From NCBI GenBank assembly GCA_020832305.1, contig JAFIEV010000040.1, positions 62,001 to 126,000 of the forward strand: a stretch of 64,000 nt of DNA. Reading direction: 5' to 3'. The DNA is from Cyclobacteriaceae bacterium (GTDB lineage Bacteria > Bacteroidota > Bacteroidia > Cytophagales > Cyclobacteriaceae). The notes beneath the pieces are model-generated. The model saw only the letters and a list, made by a program, of their open reading frames with translations, made no database searches and had not been told where the DNA came from. Of this stretch, positions 1-8,569 are shown piece after piece. The first letter of the stretch is position 1, and each line of letters opens with the position of its first letter. The position numbers and the translations under genes were made by a program.

Positions 1-2411
1 AGGCTGTCTTCTGACTGTACAATTTGCGCGACGGGATAAATAGGGTGATCTGTTACAACGAATGAATAGGGTTTGCTAATGCAAGCAGAGGCAATGTGCT
101 GCAAAACCAGTCGGTAATTACCCGCCATCAATTGAAGGATTTCCGGGTTTCTTCCAATGGCCGTTGAAGTGTCAGCATTACTAAACCCTGAAAGCCAAAA
201 GTATCGGTAATCAGGGTAAGAGGCTTCATCAAGAACCACAATGGCAGACCCATTGTACCCGTTGGTACAAAAATTATTAGGACGGGTTTGCACGTCAAAA
301 AGAAACTCAAAAGGTTCAAATTCAATATTAAAGGCAAGTTCTGTCATGCAGCCCGATACCAGATCTGTCACCTCAAGGGTATAGTCTCCATCTTTTAAAT
401 GCCTGGCTTCCAAAAAGTTGTTAAGCTCTGCCAATTGCTCCCAATCGTCTGTATACCAGATTATTTGAGCATCATCAGCATTTTGCAGTCCTGACAAACT
501 GAAGCCAATAGATCCGCTGTATCCCTGTTCGTCAGGGAGGCAGCGCGAATTTTTTATTCTATATTCGATTTCCAGCTCAGGAAGAATGATTTCATCCAAT
601 ATTTGTACCTGCAATGGATTTGAAGATGTCAGCTGATTAGTTTTATCCCTGGCAATAAAAAAATACTGCCCTCCGCCCAGAGAAGAAAACTCCATCCCTG
701 AAAATAACATAATGCCGGCGGTGTCGTAGGCTTCGATTACATATTCTACGTCACTTTTACTAAGAACAAAATCCTTTACCTGCCCATTAAATGGTGAACA
801 GGCAGTATTGTTGGCCGAAATAAATGATTCAATTTTTAATTCAGGCGACGCTCCTTCAACATCAAAATCGTATACATACCAGTACATACAGCCCGTTGAA
901 ATATGATTAAAACGGACCGAAAATCCTGTTGAGGTTGTAGGTTTTTCAACTTCCAGCATAATGTCATTCGACAAAACATTATCTATTAGTGGGAAACGTC
1001 CTTCGTACCAGGTAATATTCCATTCAGCAGCAGCAACCTTACCATCTATGGTGAGTTTGAGACGGTCTTCATGTATGGTTCCCACTATGGTCAGACCAGG
1101 TTCAGGATTGCTGGCGGCATAAACCATAAACTCCAGGTTATCTGATTTGCAGTTGCTCATGGGATCAGTTAATATCAGGGTATATTTTCCGGCTGCCAAA
1201 CCTTCAATACGAGGCGTTGCAGCAAATGAGTTGGTTTCATTTTTGTACCATGCAAAACGGGGACTAACCCGCTGTTCTCCTATGATTATGGCCTCAGAAA
1301 CATCAATTTTACCGGTATGAATAATCCCGGGGTTACACGTTCTGTCAGGTGAAATTTTAACTTTATCAAAATCAAGCTCAGGAATCATTGGTTCATCCTT
1401 TAGCTGTATCACTAAAGTATCTGATTGGCAGTCGCTTAGATCCTCTCTGGCTACAAAAAGATATATTCCCGACTCCAGACCCGCCAAAGAGAGCCCCGAA
1501 CCAACATTTCTTTTATCAGTAGCAGATTGAATAAACCAATCTCCCTTTAATTTCAGGAGGTCAGAAAATGGCTCTGTTTTCACATCAACTTCTATGCTTC
1601 CATTTCCATTGCCGCAGTTTGTATTTTGGGTGATTGATCGAATTACCGGTGATAAAATGATGGGAGTATGCTCAATAGAACGTTGAATGGGTCCGGCAAA
1701 AAAAGTATCAGATTGATATACCTTCAATGAGTAGTTACCATCTTTCAACAGATTCAAGGTGGCGCCTCTTCCTAACTCCTGATCCTGATCGTCGAACCAG
1801 ATGTACTCAAATTTGCCTTCGCCAATACCCAGCTCAACCAATAAAGAACCAAGACTTGAGTCTTCCCTGCATGAAAAATCATTCTGAACTGTGATTTCAA
1901 AAAAATCCTCAGGCTGACTCGCAATATGAATTCCCGCAGCAATACTTTCAACAGGGACTTTATCCAAATTTTTATCACTGAATTCAATGATTAATGGATC
2001 TCCTGAAACCAAAACCTTGGAAGTTCCTTCACCGATGGTTTCAAATATTAAAGTAATGAAAACCGAATTTGGTGGTAATGATCGTGCTTGTACATCGTCG
2101 GGTGTCCATAGAAATCTCAATATGCCCTCCCCGATATCTGTAGTTCCAAGTGAACCGAGACCAAAAAATGGAAGTGCAAAATTTTTAGAGGAATGATATC
2201 TGAGTAATCGTGCATCCCAACGAATCGATCCCTGGGCTGTAAGTATTTCATCAAAGCCTTCAATTAACAGGTTTACTTCTACAAGATTTCCGGTTAAAAC
2301 ATATTTCTCTTCAGCACTTATCCGTATCCCTGCATCAGCGTTTAGAATATTTATTACAAGTCCGGAAAATGCAAAGCAAAGCTTATAAAAAAATAAAGTG
2401 ACGATTCGCAT
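1..2411 (-). CDS. Giant surface protein with N-terminal cohesin-like domain and SprB/Ig-like repeats (3' end beyond window)
   Basis: The reading frame opens at ATG 2411 and was followed to the left edge without a stop at every place checked, so at least 803 residues are visible and the C terminus is missing. A hydrophobic N terminus (about residues 1-25) looks like a signal peptide. Residues about 30-170 resemble a cohesin-type fold, with a VEVNLLIEGFDEI strand followed by GSIRWDARLLRYH. Beyond that come repeats of roughly 90-110 residues with the SprB-like signature C-x-N-G-S-I (for example NTNCGNGNGSIEVDV) and closing motifs of the type GNYSLKV or GDYTLEVTD. Such repeat proteins in Bacteroidota are usually secreted by the type IX system and act as adhesins or gliding-related surface proteins; the diagnostic C-terminal sorting domain would lie outside the window. 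It follows a DUF4864-like gene and a lectin gene on the same strand. Confidence 0.8.
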   Translation of the reverse strand, partial: MRIVTLFFYKLCFAFSGLVINILNADAGIRISAEEKYVLTGNLVEVNLLIEGFDEILTAQGSIRWDARLLRYHSSKNFALPFFGLGSLGTTDIGEGILRFLWTPDDVQARSLPPNSVFITLIFETIGEGTSKVLVSGDPLIIEFSDKNLDKVPVESIAAGIHIASQPEDFFEITVQNDFSCREDSSLGSLLVELGIGEGKFEYIWFDDQDQELGRGATLNLLKDGNYSLKVYQSDTFFAGPIQRSIEHTPIILSPVIRSITQNTNCGNGNGSIEVDVKTEPFSDLLKLKGDWFIQSATDKRNVGSGLSLAGLESGIYLFVAREDLSDCQSDTLVIQLKDEPMIPELDFDKVKISPDRTCNPGIIHTGKIDVSEAIIIGEQRVSPRFAWYKNETNSFAATPRIEGLAAGKYTLILTDPMSNCKSDNLEFMVYAASNPEPGLTIVGTIHEDRLKLTIDGKVAAAEWNITWYEGRFPLIDNVLSNDIMLEVEKPTTSTGFSVRFNHISTGCMYWYVYDFDVEGASPELKIESFISANNTACSPFNGQVKDFVLSKSDVEYVIEAYDTAGIMLFSGMEFSSLGGGQYFFIARDKTNQLTSSNPLQVQILDEIILPELEIEYRIKNSRCLPDEQGYSGSIGFSLSGLQNADDAQIIWYTDDWEQLAELNNFLEARHLKDGDYTLEVTDLVSGCMTELAFNIEFEPFEFLFDVQTRPNNFCTNGYNGSAIVVLDEASYPDYRYFWLSGFSNADTSTAIGRNPEILQLMAGNYRLVLQHIASACISKPYSFVVTDHPIYPVAQIVQSEDS

Positions 2412-2608
2412 ATAAAAAAGGCGTTAGTCGTATCAAATCACCAATTAATAGCATTCCAATGGCATAGAATTTTTCAGGCCTTTCTTAGTGAAGACCTGAC
2501 ATTTTAGCTGCCGAATGATATTCAAGCTGGAATATTATCAGATAAGAAACCTTGAATAATTATAAAAAACAGGAGGCTTGTAAGAAATTGGATAAGATTA
2601 AAGCAAAA

Positions 2609-3139
2609 TTATATTTGCAAGATGATGGTATCTTCAGAAACTTTTTCGACACTTTCGGTCATCCAACAACCATAATACGGATTTTTAGTCTGAAGCGACA
2701 GCTTAAACAGATAACTGACTTTGCGGTCATTTTTATCAATTATGTTTACAAGCTGGTAGGCATGAACACCGTAATAGCTAAGTTTCTCCCGGGTAAATGA
2801 TTTAAGATTGATGAGTGACTCATATTCAGAGGTGCGAAGTATTTTTCGGAAATTATCGAAATTTCCAGTAAAATGTTTGTTGACCGGGGATGCGAAGTTA
2901 AAGACTGTTTCTATGCCCTGATCAGTTTCATTGTTTGATTTTAGGGCACTAAGTTGAATTTCAACTACCATATCAGGACTGTAATAGGGAGAAGGTTCCA
3001 GATTATAACCTTTGAATATTTTTTCCATTTGCAGGTGGAACACCCCATAAAAAGGCGTGAGCTTCAATAATGAAAAGAAGCAAAATGCGATGATGAATAC
3101 AAATACGAAAGAAGATGAAAGTATGAGTACCTTGCGCAT
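2609..3139 (-). CDS. DUF4864-like membrane-anchored protein
   Basis: This 176-residue protein starts with a single hydrophobic segment (about residues 5-27), so it is probably anchored in or exported across the inner membrane. The remainder carries the pattern I associate with DUF4864: SPDMVVEIQLSALKSN, then a FNFASPVNK segment with TGNFDNF, and a C-terminal GCWMTESV. The molecular role of that family is unknown. I chose ATG 3139 over the in-frame TTG at 3148, which would overlap the upstream lectin stop codon (3142-3144). The tight spacing to the lectin gene suggests one transcript. An 82-residue frame on the other strand (2552-2800) is treated as a shadow. Confidence 0.72.
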   Translation of the reverse strand: MRKVLILSSSFVFVFIIAFCFFSLLKLTPFYGVFHLQMEKIFKGYNLEPSPYYSPDMVVEIQLSALKSNNETDQGIETVFNFASPVNKHFTGNFDNFRKILRTSEYESLINLKSFTREKLSYYGVHAYQLVNIIDKNDRKVSYLFKLSLQTKNPYYGCWMTESVEKVSEDTIILQI

Positions 3140-3141
3140 AA

Positions 3142-3906
3142 CTACCAATGTCTATAAGCTTCCAACGATTGAGAATGATTTAAGTTATAATCCACTGCCA
3201 GTCTTTTCAAACAAAAATATTGCAAATTATATTTTCTGCCGGTTGATGCAGTAAAGCCCCATATTACCATAGGATCACCTTTAAATATATCCTTTATCAA
3301 ATCTCTTTGTCCTTCATAAACCTTATAGCCATCTAAGTAAACGGTTATTTTTTGTATATCTGCTTTCCATTGAAACTGAAACTGGTGTAATCGACCATCC
3401 TCAAGGTTGTAGTCCGGGTCATCATTGTTCCAATAGTCAACGTGAAGATTTACACCATTTTCCAGGTAGGCCACATGGTCTGAGGGCGGATCATTTTGCC
3501 GGGGGTTTTGATAGGTATCAAACTCAATGGCAATTGAAGGTGCAATGTAAGTTCCCCAGTTTGAAAACGGATCCCAACGCCCATATCCGAGACATTCACC
3601 ATAGGTGCCATACGCCTGAAATCCCCGGGGATCTTTATGTATTACAAAGGTGATGCCATCTGCTCCCATTTCATCCTTATCACCCAGGTAAATATCAAAT
3701 GAAATTTCAAAATCAAACATCAGATTGAGCATCTGACTGCTGTAAGCAATCCCTTCGCTGTAGGGCATATCCTCGGTAAGCAGAATGCAACCATTATCCA
3801 TAGGTCTGGCATGTCCCAAAGTAACAAATTGTCCCTTTGCCTCTTGCGAACACAAAAAGGTAATAAGGCAGAGCCCGAGACTATATATTGGCTTTGAAAG
3901 GTGCAT
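3142..3906 (-). CDS. Secreted L-type (legume-lectin-like) lectin domain protein
   Basis: The 254-residue product begins with a signal peptide ending near AKG-Q at residue 25. The body is a single concanavalin-like beta-sandwich of the bacterial L-type lectin type: DFEISFDIYLGDKDEMGADG followed by ITFVIHKDP, then the metal/sugar-site-like stretch SIAIEFDTYQNPRQNDPPSDH and a strand HQFQFQWKADIQKITVYLDG. These match the conserved order of the family, in which the aspartates and asparagine hold calcium and sugar. The last 20 residues are not obviously a type IX sorting domain. The neighbouring cohesin-like giant protein suggests a shared surface or carbohydrate-binding role, which is inference. 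Confidence 0.82.
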   Translation of the reverse strand: MHLSKPIYSLGLCLITFLCSQEAKGQFVTLGHARPMDNGCILLTEDMPYSEGIAYSSQMLNLMFDFEISFDIYLGDKDEMGADGITFVIHKDPRGFQAYGTYGECLGYGRWDPFSNWGTYIAPSIAIEFDTYQNPRQNDPPSDHVAYLENGVNLHVDYWNNDDPDYNLEDGRLHQFQFQWKADIQKITVYLDGYKVYEGQRDLIKDIFKGDPMVIWGFTASTGRKYNLQYFCLKRLAVDYNLNHSQSLEAYRHW

Positions 3907-4020
3907 TTATTATGATAACCCTTTTAAGGTCAATTGGTTTGCGCCAATCTTTTGAATAATCAGCTATTTTTAAAATTTATTGACCTAAATTGTTTAATTT
4001 TTGGCAGTAATTATATTCTT

Positions 4021-4782
4021 ATGAGTCATATCAGCTTAAAAAACATGACTGCCCTCATTACCGGAGCAAGCCGGGGAATAGGACGAGCAACGGCCATTGA
4101 ATTTGTTAAGGCCGGAGCACAGGTAGCGCTGCACTATAACCGAAGTGAAAGCGCTGCCAGGCAACTTGAAGAGCAAATGGAAGGCCGGGCCATTATTGTA
4201 AAAGCAGACCTATCCCAGGCACTTGAAGTTGGTAATATGTTCAATAAAGTAATTGACCATTTTGGCAAGCTGGATGTGCTCGTTAATAATGCTGGGATCG
4301 CCGTTTCATCAAGTATAGGTACCGATGATATACAATGGATTGATGACTGGCTCAATACTATGGATATCAATCTAAACGCTGCTGCATTGTTGTGCAAAAA
4401 AGCCATTCAGCATTATTCAGAAAAAGGAGGTGGACGCATTATAAACCTTTCATCAAGGGCTGCCTTCAGAGGTGATACAGCAGAATATCTGGCTTATGCC
4501 GCTTCAAAAGGCGGACTGGTTTCTCTGACAAAATCAATCGCCCGTGCGTATGGCAAAAAAGACATCAAAGCTTTTGTGGTTGCGCCAGGCTTTGTAAAAA
4601 CCGATATGGCCAATGATTTTTTGGAAATGTATGGTGAGGATTATATTTATGGCGACATAGCTCTTAACCGTATAACCGAACCTTCTGATGTGGCCAAACT
4701 TATTGTCTTTCTGGCCAGTGGCATGGCTGACCACAGCACAGGGGCCACCTTTGATATCAATGCAGGCAGCTATATGCACTAA
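4021..4782 (+). CDS. Short-chain dehydrogenase/reductase (FabG-like)
   Basis: This 253-residue classical SDR has the cofactor motif TGASRGIG near residue 15, the structural NNAG motif, the catalytic serine in INLSSRAAFRG, and the YAASK motif (Y-x-x-x-K) that completes the active site. It ends with the usual FDINAG segment before the C terminus. The substrate cannot be told from sequence; sugar or 3-oxoacyl substrates are both possible. I prefer ATG 4021 because an in-frame TTG at 3934 would add 29 residues with no SDR homology. It is transcribed away from the lectin gene across a gap of 114 bases and converges on map. Confidence 0.88.
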   Translation: MSHISLKNMTALITGASRGIGRATAIEFVKAGAQVALHYNRSESAARQLEEQMEGRAIIVKADLSQALEVGNMFNKVIDHFGKLDVLVNNAGIAVSSSIGTDDIQWIDDWLNTMDINLNAAALLCKKAIQHYSEKGGGRIINLSSRAAFRGDTAEYLAYAASKGGLVSLTKSIARAYGKKDIKAFVVAPGFVKTDMANDFLEMYGEDYIYGDIALNRITEPSDVAKLIVFLASGMADHSTGATFDINAGSYMH

Positions 4783-4797
4783 ACGCTTGAAAGCTAC

Positions 4798-5544
4798 CTA
4801 CAAAACTGTCAGAATCTCAGGCTGACCACCGGTAATGAGTATGGTATGTTCAAACTGAGCAACAAAACTCTGGTTATGCGTTGTCATGGTCCAGCCATCT
4901 TCCATTTCAACTGCCCGGCAGGCACCGGTTGATAAATATGGCTCCAGGGCAATCACCATTCCCTCTTCAAGAAAACCTTCCTGATTGGGTTCATTATAGT
5001 TATAGATGTTTACAGGTGTAACGTGCAATGATTTCCCAACACCATGGCTGCAAAGGTTTCTGATCACAGTATATCCATGTTGCCGGGCTTCCTCCTCAAT
5101 GGTTTGGCCGATTAACTGCAATGGCCTGCCTGCCTCACAAATCGAAATGGCTTTTAGCAGCGCTGCATAGGTACAATCACAAAGATTTTGCAGTTCATCC
5201 TGGTCATTACCAACTACGGTTGAATAAGCAGCATCTGAATAAAATCCGTTTAGCTCAGCAGAAACATCAATATTTATAAGGTCACCATGTTGGAGTTTTC
5301 TGCGGTTGGGCTTGCCATGTGCTATAATGTGATTAACACTGATACATGTAGTACCGGGAAAATTATGTAATAAGGCAGGTGCTGATCTCGCCTTGTGCTG
5401 AGCGAGAATTTTTCCGGCAATCTCGTCGAGCTGCAATGTGGAAATACCCGGCTCAATCCTACTCACCATTTCGGTTAAGGTAAGTGCCACTACCTTACCG
5501 GCCTTCCTAAGGCCCTCAATCTCTTCTTCGGTATATGCCGACAT
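4798..5544 (-). CDS. map: Methionine aminopeptidase, type I
   Basis: The enzyme removes the initiator methionine from nascent cytosolic proteins. Its 248 residues match the length of the bacterial type Ia family. All five metal ligands are visible: D93 and D104 (NIDVSAELNGFYSDAAYS), H167 (CSHGVGKSLHVTP), E201 (ALEPYLS) and E232 (QFEHTILIT), together with the substrate histidine H76. The start is ATG 5544. It lies 48 bases downstream of hemH on the same strand, so co-transcription is likely. The MVIALEPYLS ligand segment departs from the common IEPM form, but no ligand is lost. Confidence 0.95.
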   Translation of the reverse strand: MSAYTEEEIEGLRKAGKVVALTLTEMVSRIEPGISTLQLDEIAGKILAQHKARSAPALLHNFPGTTCISVNHIIAHGKPNRRKLQHGDLINIDVSAELNGFYSDAAYSTVVGNDQDELQNLCDCTYAALLKAISICEAGRPLQLIGQTIEEEARQHGYTVIRNLCSHGVGKSLHVTPVNIYNYNEPNQEGFLEEGMVIALEPYLSTGACRAVEMEDGWTMTTHNQSFVAQFEHTILITGGQPEILTVL

Positions 5545-5592
5545 GCAGGAGGTTTTTATTAATAAATATTATCGATTTTTTGTCAGCCGGTT

Positions 5593-6654
5593 TTAATGTG
5601 TAACTTCAGTCACTGCTTTTTGTTCCATTTTTTCCAAAACCATTTCTTTGAGACAATCAACCCATGTATCGTCTGAGTTTAGGCTTTCAACCATTTGCCA
5701 ATGTTCGCCCCCATGCTCCTCGAATACTTCCTTGAATTCCTCTCCGATTTCAATCGTAGTTTCGAGGCAGTCTGCCACAAAAGAAGTAGAAAATGTAAGA
5801 ACACTCTTATGGCCCTTTTCAGCCAATTCTTTTATTACATTATCGGCATAGGGTTTTATCCATGGGTCGTTTCCAAGACGCGACTGAAAAACAACTGTAT
5901 ATTTCTCTTCCGGTATGTCGAGCATAGATGCCAGCAAACGGGTAGTTTGGAAACACTGTGCCCTGTAACAAAATTTATTTTTCTGATGGTATGTATTACA
6001 ACATTCTCCCAGTTTGCAATAATTGTCAACTGAACCCTTGCGTATCTGTCGTTCAGGCAGTCCGTGATAACTGAATAGAATATGATCATATGGCCTTTCA
6101 TCAAGATATTTCTTCCCGATTTGCGCAAAAGCCTTTAAAAATAAATCGTGTTCCAGAAACTGACTTACAAAACTGATATTTGGTATAATTTGCCAGGTAC
6201 GTGTAATCTCCATTACCTTGTCGATCACCGAACCTGTAGTGGCTGAAGCATACTGAGGAAACAAGGGAATGACTAATATATCAGATACAAGCTGTTCTTT
6301 CAAAAATTTCAGGGCCTTTTCAATTGATGGTTGCTGATATCTCATAGCAAGGGTAACTACATACTCATTTCCCAGTTTTGCCTGTAACTTTGTACGTACA
6401 TCCTGGCTGTGAAACATCAGGGGAGATCCGCGTTCTTCCCATAACTGCTTATATATTTTAGCTGACTTAGGAGCCCTGAAAGGGGCTATGATAAGATTAA
6501 CCAACATCCATCTGGGGATGAAAGGAAAGTCTATTACCCTTCCATCCATTAAAAACTCTCTTAGGTATTTTCTTACATCAGGCACCGATGGGCTGTCGGG
6601 AGTCCCCAGATTTACCAATAGTACACCTTTTTTTCCAGGTCTGCTCTTTTTCAT
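5593..6654 (-). CDS. hemH: Ferrochelatase
   Basis: This enzyme inserts ferrous iron into a porphyrin at the end of heme biosynthesis. The 353-residue product has the N-terminal VLLVNLGTPDSP signature, the catalytic histidine H197 in FSYHGLPER, the QSRLGNDPWIKPY segment, and the acidic E298 in the SFVADCLETTIEIGEEF helix. A cysteine cluster lies just after the catalytic histidine (C213, C218, C219, C229, C234). The start is ATG 6654, with a divergent glycosyltransferase gene 155 bases away. It is probably cotranscribed with map. Confidence 0.95.
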   Translation of the reverse strand: MKKSRPGKKGVLLVNLGTPDSPSVPDVRKYLREFLMDGRVIDFPFIPRWMLVNLIIAPFRAPKSAKIYKQLWEERGSPLMFHSQDVRTKLQAKLGNEYVVTLAMRYQQPSIEKALKFLKEQLVSDILVIPLFPQYASATTGSVIDKVMEITRTWQIIPNISFVSQFLEHDLFLKAFAQIGKKYLDERPYDHILFSYHGLPERQIRKGSVDNYCKLGECCNTYHQKNKFCYRAQCFQTTRLLASMLDIPEEKYTVVFQSRLGNDPWIKPYADNVIKELAEKGHKSVLTFSTSFVADCLETTIEIGEEFKEVFEEHGGEHWQMVESLNSDDTWVDCLKEMVLEKMEQKAVTEVTH

Positions 6655-6809
6655 GAATAATAAAAATCAATGTTTAATAATACCAATTACGCAATGGCAG
6701 GCTAATCAATGTATCTTAACCCACCGTAGTGAAAAAAGTTGGTAACAATTCAGATTTTATAAGTGAAAACTAAATTGCTTTTGTAATTTTTACGCAAAAA
6801 TGATCTTTT

Positions 6810-7760
6810 ATGGATTTTTTACCAACGGTTTCAGTAATTTGTATCTGCTACAATCAGGGCCGGTGGGTTGAAAAAGCCCTGGCTTCTGTCATGAATCAGA
6901 CTTACTCAAACCTGGAACTCATCATCGTTGACGATGCTTCTTCTGATGACAGTCGTGAACGAATTACAGAATTTATCGAAAAGCACCATTTTGGCACCTT
7001 CATATTTAACCCCGAAAATATCGGCAATTGCCGCTCCTTTAACCTGGCGCTTAAAAATGCTAAAGGGCGCTATATAATTGACCTGGCCGCTGACGATGTA
7101 CTGCTGCCTGAAAGAATTGCCAAAGGGGTTGAAATGTTTGAAAATCTCCCGCCTGAATATGCAGTACAATATACCAATGCGGCATTTATTGATGAAAATG
7201 ACTGCATTACAGGTTTTCATTATCCAATAGACCACAAGGGTAAATCGACACAAGCCATTCCCGAAGGAAATTTATATAAGATTCTACTCGAAAAATACCT
7301 GGTAAGTCCGCCCACAATGATGATCAGAAAAGAAGCCCTGGACAGTTTGGAGGGATACGACGAAGGTCTCACCTATGAAGATTTTGATTTCTGGCTAAGG
7401 TCATCGAGGCATTATCTGTATTGTTACTGCGATGAGGTATTATTGCATAAAAGGATGCTGAAAAACTCGGCATCAAACCGACAGAAAATGTACAAAAACC
7501 CGCATACCCTGAGTACTGCCATCGTTTGTGAAAAAGCGCTTAAGATGAATGTAAGTGAAGAAGAGAATGCCGCGCTATACCGACGTTTACATTATGAGGT
7601 AAAATGGGCTTTATATACTGAAAATTGGGAAGCAGCAGAGTTAATGCTCAGTTCTATGCGCAAATGCAGGAATGACAGCGGCTTCCTGGTGGGGCTATAT
7701 ACTTTATTGCTAAAAATCAGACTGCCCTATTATAAAATATTGCGCATCTTCCATAAATAA
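6810..7760 (+). CDS. Family 2 glycosyltransferase
   Basis: This 316-residue cytosolic or membrane-associated enzyme carries a GT-A fold: the start SVICICYNQGRWVEKALASV, then ELIIVDDASSDDS (UDP-sugar binding) and the metal-binding-like DLAADDVLLPERI. The acceptor-side segment YDEGLTYEDFDFWLRSSRH includes the ED motif common in GT2 enzymes. The donor and acceptor are unknown. It stands alone between hemH (divergent) and an ArsR-type gene (convergent) and is not part of an obvious polysaccharide locus. Confidence 0.88.
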   Translation: MDFLPTVSVICICYNQGRWVEKALASVMNQTYSNLELIIVDDASSDDSRERITEFIEKHHFGTFIFNPENIGNCRSFNLALKNAKGRYIIDLAADDVLLPERIAKGVEMFENLPPEYAVQYTNAAFIDENDCITGFHYPIDHKGKSTQAIPEGNLYKILLEKYLVSPPTMMIRKEALDSLEGYDEGLTYEDFDFWLRSSRHYLYCYCDEVLLHKRMLKNSASNRQKMYKNPHTLSTAIVCEKALKMNVSEEENAALYRRLHYEVKWALYTENWEAAELMLSSMRKCRNDSGFLVGLYTLLLKIRLPYYKILRIFHK

Positions 7761-7792
7761 ACACCCAGGCCAGGGGTTTAGCAAAAAACAGA

Positions 7793-8131
7793 TTAAAGCG
7801 TTTCGCATTTATTCATACACCTGAGCACGGTAATCACTTCCTCCAGTTTTATAAAATAAAAAATATTTTTGCCCAATCGTTCGCTTCCAATAATGCCCGA
7901 GAGCTTCATATTTGAAAGATGATGTGAAGTAAGGGATTGCTCTGATTGCAGCGATTCACAAATGTCGTTTACACACATTTTTTGGTTTTTAACCAACTGA
8001 CCAATTATGCGAATCCTGAGCGGATGTGCAATGGCCTTGAGAATAAATGCTATTCGCTCAAGCTTATCTGCATCGGTATGCTCTATTATCTCATAAGTTT
8101 CGGGCTGAATACTTTTTGTCGTAAGCTCCAT
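7793..8131 (-). CDS. ArsR/SmtB-family winged-helix regulator
   Basis: The 112-residue protein is a compact ArsR-type repressor. The helix LERIAFILKAIAHPLRIRII is followed by the recognition helix region SLTSHHLSNMKLSGII and a beta-wing SERLGKNIFYFI. C53 and C58 lie in MCVNDIC, close to the position of the classical metal box, and C105 and C109 lie at the C terminus, so thiol or metal sensing is possible but not shown. A perfect 8-2-8 palindrome lies 34 bases upstream of the start (8165-8182), as expected for autoregulation. The start is ATG 8131. Confidence 0.88.
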   Translation of the reverse strand: MELTTKSIQPETYEIIEHTDADKLERIAFILKAIAHPLRIRIIGQLVKNQKMCVNDICESLQSEQSLTSHHLSNMKLSGIIGSERLGKNIFYFIKLEEVITVLRCMNKCETL

Positions 8132-8164
8132 AAAAATTCAAAAATTAGGTAAAAGGCATAAACT

Positions 8165-8182
8165 TTTGATACGAGTATCAAA
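8165..8182. promoter_or_regulatory. Probable ArsR-family operator
   Basis: TTTGATAC-GA-GTATCAAA is a perfect inverted repeat of eight bases per arm. It sits in the divergent gap between the ArsR-type gene and the small gene at 8351. Operators of this family are typically such short-spaced palindromes overlapping their own promoter. Binding is inferred from position and symmetry. Confidence 0.65.
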
Positions 8183-8350
8183 CATTATTTAAAAATCCAA
8201 CAACAACCAGTGCAACAGGTTCATTGGCATATTAATAATACGCAAATACATGATCATATGTTCAGATAATATTTTTAGCTAGATTTACAACCTGAGAGGG
8301 GCCTTAAGTGTTTATAGACGAGGAAAGTTGTTTTTTAAAATTCGAATACG

Positions 8351-8548
8351 ATGTCAATTGATAATATGAGGGTAGGCAAGTCTTATTTCCTTAAAAACCA
8401 TGGTGAAATGACAAGTTTCATCATTCTTGAAAGCAGGGGTGTGGGAGATTTTTTGATAAAGGATTTGCTATCTTTGGAGGTATATCCTTTTAGCATTTTA
8501 ATGCGATATGGCCGGGGCAATGATTTTGACCTTCGCGAAATCGAATAA
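8351..8548 (+). CDS. Small conserved hypothetical protein, 65 residues
   Basis: I know no function for this protein. It begins with ATG 8351 and has the look of a compact beta-rich domain: VGKSYFLKNHGEMTSFIILE, then DFLIKDLLSLEVYPFSIL, then RYGRGNDFDLREIE. This pattern resembles small cytosolic proteins that I recall as widespread in Cytophagales, although I cannot confirm that here. No signal peptide or membrane segment is visible. It sits 21 bases upstream of the dehydratase gene on the same strand, so it is probably cotranscribed, and it faces the ArsR regulator across a gap holding that regulator's palindrome. Confidence 0.62.
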   Translation: MSIDNMRVGKSYFLKNHGEMTSFIILESRGVGDFLIKDLLSLEVYPFSILMRYGRGNDFDLREIE

Positions 8549-8569
8549 CATTTAATATTCTCTCATACT

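Noticed and set aside
2474-2499. Nine-base imperfect hairpin between the DUF4864-like gene and the giant surface gene
   Set aside because: There is no T run on the transcribed strand, so a terminator call is not supported.
2552-2800. 82-residue plus-strand frame
   Set aside because: Antisense to the DUF4864-like gene and without a recognisable domain.
3934-4020. TTG-initiated extension of the SDR at 4021
   Set aside because: The added 29 residues are hydrophobic and outside the SDR fold, and a good ATG is present.
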